DNA of 7,881 nucleotides from Candidatus Aminicenantota bacterium (GTDB taxonomy: Bacteria > Acidobacteriota > Aminicenantia > Aminicenantales > JAFGBC01). Of the stretch, positions 1-5,531 are shown piece after piece. A program made the position numbers and the translations under genes. Where the stretch lies: the NCBI GenBank assembly GCA_016933355.1, contig JAFGBC010000323.1, positions 1 to 7,881 on the forward strand, in the 5' to 3' direction. The notes beneath the pieces were generated by a model that saw only the letters and a list, made by a program, of their open reading frames with translations, did no database searches and was not told the origin of the DNA. Positions within the stretch are counted from its first letter, which is position 1, and each line of letters begins with the position of its first letter.

Positions 1-259
1 GCTTCGCTTCGCGCCGTCCGCAGGCCCGGCTGTAGATCAGGGCCAGAATGAGGGCGAAGATGATGAGGCCGAAGCCGTAGACGACCGCGAGGTTCAACCC
101 GAACAAGACGGTCTTCTCCATCAGGGCCGGGCGGGCCAGGTTGATGGCGACGAAGCCGGCATAGATGGCCGCGTAGAGCAAGAACATCCAGACGCCGAGG
201 CGCCGCTTGTAGGCGAAGGCGGGATCCGCCCCCGGTTTTGCCGCGGGTTCATGTAGCAT
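1..259 (-). CDS. DUF485 family small inner-membrane protein (3' end cut by window edge)
   Basis: The minus-strand frame opens at ATG 259-257 and stays open to the left edge, giving 86 residues without a stop; the family is usually about 100 residues, so little is missing. The start is supported by an AGGAG Shine-Dalgarno at 268-272, 8 nt upstream. A short soluble N-terminus ends in the basic YKRR (residues 17-20). Two hydrophobic helices follow (about 22-40 and 51-76), separated by a short loop, then a basic tail. This size, topology and the motif order around FLLYAAIYAGF and YGFGLIIFALIL fit DUF485, the YjcH-like family. Members are commonly encoded next to a sodium:solute symporter of the ActP (acetate permease) type and are thought to be accessory to it. 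The symporter would lie outside the window, downstream on the minus strand; that is inference. The molecular role of DUF485 is not established. Confidence 0.75.
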   Translation of the reverse strand, partial: MLHEPAAKPGADPAFAYKRRLGVWMFLLYAAIYAGFVAINLARPALMEKTVLFGLNLAVVYGFGLIIFALILALIYSRACGRREAK

Positions 260-344
260 GGGCTTTTCTCCTCTTCATGGGGTTTATCCGGCCGTTTCGC
301 CCCGCGCCCGGCGGGATGCCGTCCGGCCATCCGTGATGCCCGCC

Positions 345-373
345 TTTATGGCATATTTGGAGGAAAAAATCAA
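345..373 (-). promoter_or_regulatory. weak candidate promoter for the DUF485 gene
   Basis: Read on the minus strand, TTGATT (373-368) and CATAAA (350-345) are separated by exactly 17 bp. Each box matches four of six consensus bases. The spacer is locally AT-rich in an otherwise GC-rich region. Initiation would fall near 337, leaving a leader of roughly 78 nt before the ATG at 259. The match is modest and could be chance. Confidence 0.3.
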
Positions 374-397
374 GATGGAGGGCACGGAGCGGGCCTA

Positions 398-427
398 TTG
401 ACAGGAATTCCGGCGAGGTGCTATGGT
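398..427 (+). promoter_or_regulatory. sigma70-type promoter for the PHP-Cache-DUF294 gene
   Basis: A perfect TTGACA -35 box (398-403) is followed after 18 bp by TATGGT (422-427), four of six matches to TATAAT. Initiation would be near 434, giving a leader of about 26 nt before the GTG at 460. The -35 lies in an 11-base string, TATTGACAGGA (396-406), that recurs exactly at the gatE promoter. The promoter lies across the upstream GTG at 418, which argues against that codon being the true start. Confidence 0.6.
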
Positions 428-451
428 GGGGCAGCCCGGCCCGGGGGCGTC

Positions 452-462
452 GAGGACACGTG
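452..462 (+). promoter_or_regulatory. ribosome binding site and GTG start of the PHP-Cache-DUF294 gene
   Basis: GAGG at 452-455 precedes GTG 460-462 with a short 4 nt gap; a second purine-rich stretch, GGGGGCG (443-449), lies at about 10 nt. Starting here puts the PHP metal motif at residues 10-18, as expected for the N-terminal strand of a PHP domain. The alternative in-frame GTG at 418 would add 14 residues with no domain similarity and lies inside the predicted promoter. Confidence 0.5.
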
Positions 463-3400
463 GCAGATTCCATCCGCATCAACCTCCACGGCCATTCCCA
501 TTTCAGCGACGGTGAGCTTTCGCCGGACCAGCTGGCCGAACGGCTGGCGGCGGCCGGCGTGCGGACCGCGGCGCTGACCGATCACGACACGATCGAGGGA
601 CTGCCGGCCTTTCGGGAGGCATTGACGCGGCGGGGGGTCGGCTTCATCGCGGGCGTCGAGCTGACGGTCATGGACCCCGAGCAGGGGGAGAAGCACATCC
701 TCGGCTACGGCTTCGACCCGGACAACCGGGCGTTGCGGGATCTCCTCGCGCGGGCCGCGGGCAATCGGCGGCCGACCTATCTTCAGGCGATCTCCTCGGC
801 CTTCGACAAGAGCCGGTCGGCCGGGGAGCGGGAGTCCGCCGCGCGGCCCGCGGCCGGCGCGATCCCCGCCGCCGAGGCGATCCGCGTCCTCCATGAGGCC
901 GGCGCTTTAGCCGTCCTGGCTCATCCCGTCGTCCCGGGGCAGCGTCCCGACCTCGACGCCCTGGAGCGGCTCGTGGTCCGGCTCAAGGCCCAGGGGCTGG
1001 ACGGGCTCGAGGCCTATTACCCTGGGTATTCGACGGCGCTCAGGCGCGACCTTGCAGCCCTGGCCGGCCGCCACGGCCTTCTCGTCAGCGCGGGCGGCGA
1101 TTATCACGGAGCCGGCCTGCCGGGTTCGCAGGACTTGGCGATGGACGTTCCCTTGGACCTGTGGCGCGCCTTCCGGGACGGCTTGCTGCGGCGAGGAGTC
1201 GAGCGCCGGGGCCGGCCGACCGCGGCCAAGACGCCGGGGCACGGGCCCGTCCTGCGACAGCGCTGGAATTCCTTCCTCCTCAAGATCGTGTTGCCGACGG
1301 CCCTGGCCATCGGCCTCTTCGTCGTCTTCCTGTTTCGGATCCTGATCCCCGCCTTCGAGGACCGGCTCCTCGACCGCAAGCGGGAGACCATCCGGGAGCT
1401 TACGAACGTCGCTTCCGATATCCTGGCCGAGTACGACGCCGACGTCCGGGACGGCCGGCTTTCGCTGGCCGAGGCGCAGAGGACGGCCGCCAACATCATC
1501 CGGGACCTGCGCTACGGGAACGAGGGCAAGGACTACTTCTGGATCAGCGACCTCGAGGTCCGGATGATCATGCATCCCTACCGGACGGACCTCAACGGGC
1601 GGGACGTCGCGGATTTCCAGGACCCGCGCGGCGTCCGGGTCTTCGTCGAGTTCGCCAACGCCGTCCGCGAGCGCGACGACGCCACCGTCGAATACGTCTG
1701 GCAGTGGAAGGACGACCCGGACCGCCTCGAACCCAAGCAGTCCTACATCAAGAAATTCGCCCCCTGGGGATGGATCCTGGGGACCGGCCTTTACATCGAG
1801 GACGTGCAAAAGGAGATCCGGGCCCTGGCCGGCCGGCTCATCCGGGTCTCGGTCGGCATCGCGGCGCTCTGCGCCCTGCTTCTCCTGTTCGTCGCCGCGC
1901 AGAGCATGCGCATCGAGAGGCGCCGGGCCAAGGCCGAGGACGAGCTCCGCGAGTCGCACGAGAAGTACCGGACCCTCGTCGAATCGGCGACCGAGGGGAC
2001 GCTGATGGTTCTCGACGGCCGGCCGGCCTTCGCGAACCCGACCCTGCTCGAGCTTACGGGCCTAAGCGAGGACGACTTGCGCCTGCTGGACCTGGACGAG
2101 CTCTTTCCGGAGGCCGTTGTCGCCCGCATCCTGGGTCCGGGCTCCGCCCAGCCGGAAGAGACCGTGATCAAGGGGAGGGACGGCGTTTCCTTGGACGTGG
2201 CCCTGGCGGCGACGCGGATCTCCTTCGCCGGCCGGGAGGGCTTCGTCTTGGCCGTCCGGCCGTTGCGGGGGGGCCGGACGGCGTCCCCGGCCGGCCTTCT
2301 GCGAGAGCGGGAGCGGGAGACCCTGCTCGGCGACCTCCAGGCCTCCCTCCTCTTTCTCCACGAGCCGGTCGCGCCGCTGGCCAACCCCCCCGTCTTCTGC
2401 GAAATCCGGGACCCGGTCTCCAAGGGGGCGGCGCTCATGACGGCCCGCGGCGCGAGCGCCGTCGTGGTCACGGCCGACGGCGAGCCCGTCGGCTTGGTGA
2501 CGGACACGGACATCCGGGCCCGCCTGGTAGCCGGCGGCCTGCCGGCGGACCGCCCGCTTCTCTCGATCATGAGCGCGCCGCTCGTTTCGATCGAATCCAG
2601 CGCCCTGATCTACGAGGCCATCCTGGCCATGCGCGAAAAGGACGTTGATCATCTCATCATCCGCGACGAGGAGGGCAAGGTCTCCGGCATCGTCCGCCAC
2701 CGCGAGCTTCTTCTGTTCCACCGCTACTCCTTGGCCGTCCTGACCCAGGAGATCCGCCACGCCCCGTCGCCGGAGGCGATCGCGGCCGCGCGCGGCGGCC
2801 TGCCCCGCCTGGTGAAGGTTCTGGTCGAGGGCGGGGCCAAGGCCCGCAACATCACGCGGGCCGTGACGGCCGTGACGGACGCCGTCGTCACCCGTCTCCT
2901 CGAGCTCGGCATCGCCGGCCTCGGCCCCCTCCCGGCCCGTTTCGCGTTCGTCGCGCTCGGCAGCCAGGGCCGCGAGGAACAGACGCTGGCCACCGACCAG
3001 GACCATGCGATCCTCTTCGAAGACGTCCCCCCGGAGGCCGTCGCGGGCGTCCAGGCTTATTTCCTGAAGCTGGGAGCCTTCGTGTCGGACGGCCTGGCCC
3101 TGGCCGGCTATCCGCTCTGTCCGGGAGAGATCATGGCCGGCAACCCGCGCTGGTGCCAGCCGCTCGGGGTCTGGAAGCGCTATTTCAGCGAATGGCTGAG
3201 GACGGCCGAGCCCAAGGACATCCTCGACCTCAAGATATTCTTCGACTTTCGGACGGTGTTCGGGGAGGCCGATTTCGCCGCGGATCTCCGCCGCCACATC
3301 GATGACGTCCTCGCCCAGGAGCCTCCGTTCCTCCTTCACTACGCCCAATACTCGCTCCAGTACAAGGCGCCGCTCAACTTCTTCGGCCACATCGTCCTCG

Positions 3401-3768
3401 AGGAGGGCAAGGAGGGCGTCCGGACGTTCAATATCAAGGACGCCATGATGCCGGTCGTCAACTTCGCCCGGCTCTACGCGTTCCGCCACGGCGTCGCCAT
3501 GGTCAACACGCTGGACCGGCTCCACGCCCTGCTCGAGGTCGGCGCCGTCCGGGAAACGCTGCACGGCGAGGCGGTCAAGGTCTACGATTATCTCATGGAG
3601 CAGCGCCTGGCCCACCAGGTCCGGGCCCTGGACAGGGACGCGGCGCCGGGCAACGACATCGACCCCCGCGAGCTGACCCATCTCGAAGAGACGCTGCTGA
3701 AGCAGGCGTTCGCCCTGATCGCGAACATCCAGAAGAAGATCAGCTTCGATTTCCTGGGCCAGGCCTAG
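460..3768 (+). CDS. PHP phosphoesterase - sCache - PAS - CBS pair - DUF294 nucleotidyltransferase fusion protein
   Basis: 1102 residues from GTG 460. Domains in order: (1) PHP, about 7-245, with the full metal-ligand set: H10, H12 and D17 (HGHSHFSDG), H42 (TDHDT), E67 (GVE), H79 (KHILGY), H155 (AHP), D214 and H216 (GDYH), resembling the TrpH/YciV phosphoesterase branch. (2) TM1, about 272-296, preceded by basic residues, so PHP should be cytoplasmic. (3) A periplasmic sCache_2-like sensor, about 297-455, with KDYFWI (357-362), MHP (371-373) and a WGWILGTGLY end (436-445). (4) TM2, about 458-480. (5) PAS, about 500-606. (6) Two CBS motifs, about 643-760. (7) A DUF294 nucleotidyltransferase with GSQGRE (834-839) and TDQD (845-848), D846/D848 being likely metal ligands. 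(8) DUF294_C, about 945-1098. DUF294 proteins are related to the GlnD uridylyltransferase core; typical ones have cNMP/CBS inputs and no PHP or Cache. Transferred nucleotide and target are unknown. Monocarboxylate-transport neighbours suggest a carboxylate-responsive regulator (inference). No frameshift was seen. Confidence 0.88.
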   Translation: MADSIRINLHGHSHFSDGELSPDQLAERLAAAGVRTAALTDHDTIEGLPAFREALTRRGVGFIAGVELTVMDPEQGEKHILGYGFDPDNRALRDLLARAAGNRRPTYLQAISSAFDKSRSAGERESAARPAAGAIPAAEAIRVLHEAGALAVLAHPVVPGQRPDLDALERLVVRLKAQGLDGLEAYYPGYSTALRRDLAALAGRHGLLVSAGGDYHGAGLPGSQDLAMDVPLDLWRAFRDGLLRRGVERRGRPTAAKTPGHGPVLRQRWNSFLLKIVLPTALAIGLFVVFLFRILIPAFEDRLLDRKRETIRELTNVASDILAEYDADVRDGRLSLAEAQRTAANIIRDLRYGNEGKDYFWISDLEVRMIMHPYRTDLNGRDVADFQDPRGVRVFVEFANAVRERDDATVEYVWQWKDDPDRLEPKQSYIKKFAPWGWILGTGLYIEDVQKEIRALAGRLIRVSVGIAALCALLLLFVAAQSMRIERRRAKAEDELRESHEKYRTLVESATEGTLMVLDGRPAFANPTLLELTGLSEDDLRLLDLDELFPEAVVARILGPGSAQPEETVIKGRDGVSLDVALAATRISFAGREGFVLAVRPLRGGRTASPAGLLRERERETLLGDLQASLLFLHEPVAPLANPPVFCEIRDPVSKGAALMTARGASAVVVTADGEPVGLVTDTDIRARLVAGGLPADRPLLSIMSAPLVSIESSALIYEAILAMREKDVDHLIIRDEEGKVSGIVRHRELLLFHRYSLAVLTQEIRHAPSPEAIAAARGGLPRLVKVLVEGGAKARNITRAVTAVTDAVVTRLLELGIAGLGPLPARFAFVALGSQGREEQTLATDQDHAILFEDVPPEAVAGVQAYFLKLGAFVSDGLALAGYPLCPGEIMAGNPRWCQPLGVWKRYFSEWLRTAEPKDILDLKIFFDFRTVFGEADFAADLRRHIDDVLAQEPPFLLHYAQYSLQYKAPLNFFGHIVLEEGKEGVRTFNIKDAMMPVVNFARLYAFRHGVAMVNTLDRLHALLEVGAVRETLHGEAVKVYDYLMEQRLAHQVRALDRDAAPGNDIDPRELTHLEETLLKQAFALIANIQKKISFDFLGQA

Positions 3769-5366
3769 TCGAAGAGCGCCGCCGCTTTTTCGACCGTCTG
3801 CAGGATCCCCCAGACGAGCGGCGCGCCGATGAGCGTCCAAGCGACGGCCACGGCCGCCCAGGAGGCCCGGCTCGGATGCCAGGCCTCGGAGGCGGGCGGC
3901 GCGGCCGGAGCCTCTTCCGCGGGCGCGGCCGGCTTCTCGCGGCCCAGCCTGCGCTCGTGGGCCAGCTCCTCGTCCGACATGAAATGCTTCTCGGCGACGG
4001 GCCGGACCAGAAGGTTGGCCAGGAGGCCGAGGAGAAGCAAGCCGGCCAGGATGAACATCGTCGTGTTGTAGGCGGCCTCGTTGGGCACGCCGCGTTTGAT
4101 CTGGAACTCCCGGATATAGTTGACCAGGACCGGTCCCAGGATGCCGGCCGTGGACCAAGCCGTCAGCAGCCGGCCATGGATGGCGCCGACGAACTGGGTT
4201 CCGAACAAGTCGGCCAAGTAGGCGGGAATCGTGGCGAAGCCGCCGCCGTACATCGTCAGGATGACGCAGAACAGGCCGACGAAGAGGGCGACGTTCTTGA
4301 GGCCGCCGGCGAACGGGGCCGCCGCGTAGAGGACCGCGCCCAGGGCGAAAAAGACGACGTAGGTGCGCTTGCGGCCGAGATGGTCGGACAGGGAGGACCA
4401 GAAGATCCGGCCGGCGATGTTGAACAGGCTGAGCAGCCCGGCGAAGGCGGCGCCGATGCTGGCGGTGCGGATCTTGTCGGCGGACGAGAGCGAGGCGAGC
4501 GGTCCCTCGAGCCCGATCAGCCGGCCGCCGAAGACCTCCTGGAGCATAGGGGAGGCCATTCCGATGATGCCGATCCCGGCGCTCACGTTCAGGCAAAGCA
4601 CGGTCCACAGGAGCCAGAACTGGGGGATTTTATGGACGGCGTCGATATGGATATGGTTGTGGGTGATCATGGCGTTCTTCTTGGGGGGCGGCGGCGTCCA
4701 GCCGGCCGGCCGCCAGCCCGCGGGCGGGATCCGGTAGAGGAAGGCTCCCGCCAGCATGGCGACGAAATAGACGGCGCCTAAGGTCAGGAACGTTTCCTTC
4801 ACCCCCACGGACGTCGGCGTGGCGAAAAGATCGATGAGCCGGTCGGCGAGGGGCGCGCCGATCATGGCCCCGCCCCCGAAGCCCATGATGGCCATGCCGG
4901 TGGCCATCCCCCGCTTGTCCGGGAACCACCGGATCAGCGTGGACACGGGAGAGATATAGCCGAGGCCGAGCCCGCAGCCGCCGATGACGCCGGAGCCCAG
5001 CCAGAGCAGGGCGATCTGGTGGAGATGGACGCCCAGGGCCGAGATGAAGAACCCCCCGCCCCAGCAGAACGCCGCCACGACGGCCGCTTTGCGCGGCCCG
5101 CTCCGCTCCAGCCAGCGTCCGAAGACGGCCGCCGACGACCCCAGGAAGACGAAGAACAGCGTGTACATCCAACCCAGGGTGCTGATCTTCCAGTCGCCGG
5201 GGACGGATTGCGTGATCCCGATCGCCCGGCTCAGGGGCAGCCAGAAGACGCTGAACCCGTAGGCCATGCCGATCGAGAGATGGATGGCCAGGGCGGCCGG
5301 CGGGACGAGCCAGCGGTTGAAGCCGGGCCGGGCGATCGTCCGTTCCTTTTCCAGGAATCCGCTCAT
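3765..5366 (-). CDS. OFA (oxalate/formate antiporter) family major facilitator transporter with extra C-terminal helix
   Basis: 533 residues from ATG 5366-5364, with AGGAG at 5377-5373 six nt upstream. This is a polytopic inner-membrane MFS carrier. The first half has motif A as GRWLERSGPRK (83-93) and the OFA-type stretch around GLGLGYISPVSTLIRWFP (132-149) running into GMAIMGFGGGA (157-167). The central loop (about 212-246) is proline-rich, then His-rich (H236, H238, H240, H245), and leads into KIPQFWLLW (246-254), a hallmark of the second half. The second motif A is SDHLGRKR (327-334). Known OFA members exchange oxalate/formate or carry lactate, pyruvate and similar monocarboxylates; the substrate here cannot be read from sequence. 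After helix 12 comes a charged, Ala/Pro/Glu-rich linker (about 455-500) and an additional hydrophobic helix (about 503-524). The stop codon overlaps that of the convergent PHP-fusion gene. Confidence 0.88.
   Translation of the reverse strand: MSGFLEKERTIARPGFNRWLVPPAALAIHLSIGMAYGFSVFWLPLSRAIGITQSVPGDWKISTLGWMYTLFFVFLGSSAAVFGRWLERSGPRKAAVVAAFCWGGGFFISALGVHLHQIALLWLGSGVIGGCGLGLGYISPVSTLIRWFPDKRGMATGMAIMGFGGGAMIGAPLADRLIDLFATPTSVGVKETFLTLGAVYFVAMLAGAFLYRIPPAGWRPAGWTPPPPKKNAMITHNHIHIDAVHKIPQFWLLWTVLCLNVSAGIGIIGMASPMLQEVFGGRLIGLEGPLASLSSADKIRTASIGAAFAGLLSLFNIAGRIFWSSLSDHLGRKRTYVVFFALGAVLYAAAPFAGGLKNVALFVGLFCVILTMYGGGFATIPAYLADLFGTQFVGAIHGRLLTAWSTAGILGPVLVNYIREFQIKRGVPNEAAYNTTMFILAGLLLLGLLANLLVRPVAEKHFMSDEELAHERRLGREKPAAPAEEAPAAPPASEAWHPSRASWAAVAVAWTLIGAPLVWGILQTVEKAAALFD
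3768..3794. terminator. possible weak hairpin at the convergent gene ends
   Basis: GTCGAA (3768-3773) is an inverted match to TTCGAC (3789-3794), and AGCG/CGCT can pair inside, separated by a small internal bulge. The hairpin starts at the last base of the plus-strand stop codon and lies inside the 3' end of the transporter gene. No clear U-run follows on the plus strand, so classical intrinsic termination is not supported. It is listed only because there is no intergenic space at this junction for any other terminator. Confidence 0.2.
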
Positions 5367-5406
5367 CGGGTTCTCCTCGCGCCGGGGTTTCGTCTCGCGC
5401 GGAGCG

Positions 5407-5435
5407 ATGATATGCGGAATCGGGCCGGCTGTCCA
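5407..5435 (-). promoter_or_regulatory. sigma70-type promoter for the OFA transporter gene
   Basis: Read on the minus strand, TGGACA (5435-5430, five of six) and TATCAT (5412-5407, five of six) are separated by exactly 17 bp. Initiation near 5400 would leave a leader of about 33 nt, including the GAGGAG ribosome site, before the ATG at 5366. It runs back-to-back with the gatE promoter. Confidence 0.6.
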
Positions 5436-5449
5436 GAGGCTTAGGGCGG

Positions 5450-5461
5450 GGACGGCCGTCC
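5450..5461. repeat. 12 bp perfect palindrome between divergent promoters, possible operator
   Basis: GGACGGCCGTCC is a perfect palindrome in the 165 bp between the transporter gene and gatE. It lies 14 bp from the transporter -35 box and 15 bp from the gatE -35 box, so it is almost exactly midway. A dimeric regulator site is possible. In GC-rich DNA a palindrome of this length is expected a few times in 8 kb by chance, so only the position makes it notable. Confidence 0.25.
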
Positions 5462-5476
5462 TCGGGCCGCCGTTTA

Positions 5477-5505
5477 TTGACAGGACCGCGCCGAGAGTGT
5501 ATCGT
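5477..5505 (+). promoter_or_regulatory. sigma70-type promoter for gatE-gatD
   Basis: A perfect TTGACA (5477-5482) and TATCGT (5500-5505, four of six) are separated by 17 bp. Initiation near 5512 leaves a leader of about 20 nt before GTG 5532. The surrounding TATTGACAGGA (5475-5485) is identical to the -35 region upstream of the PHP-fusion gene. This bacterial-type promoter drives genes of archaeal-type function. Confidence 0.62.
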
Positions 5506-5531
5506 TAAAGCCTTTCGGGACTGAGAACATC

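Noticed and set aside
359..401. Possible eight-codon leader peptide (ATG 375 to TGA 399-401) with GGAGG upstream.
   Set aside because: Its end overlaps the -35 box of the downstream promoter, so it would not be on that transcript, and no attenuator-like structure was seen.
435..445. CCCGGCCCGGG near-palindrome in the leader of the PHP-fusion gene.
   Set aside because: A central single base cannot form a hairpin loop, and such strings are common in this base composition.
418..459. Upstream in-frame GTG 418 as the start of the PHP-fusion protein.
   Set aside because: It lies inside the predicted promoter, before the expected transcription start, and adds residues with no similarity ahead of the PHP motif.
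1161..2648. Plus-strand open frame of 495 codons inside the PHP-fusion gene, and 350- and 259-codon frames on the minus strand of the same region.
   Set aside because: They overlap the Cache, PAS and CBS coding sequence in other frames, are rich in Arg/Pro/Gly, and show no domain signal.
460..3768. Reading the Cache/PAS protein as a chemoreceptor or sensor histidine kinase.
   Set aside because: There is no HAMP, methyl-accepting signalling domain, or histidine kinase H/N/G box; the C-terminal output is CBS plus DUF294.
2062..4608. Very long minus-strand open frame of 848 codons spanning the end of the PHP-fusion gene and the transporter gene.
   Set aside because: It lies antisense to clear domains of the fusion gene and in another frame of the transporter gene. 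Its translation is Arg/Gly/Asp/Pro-rich without recognisable motifs, which is typical of shadows in GC-rich DNA.
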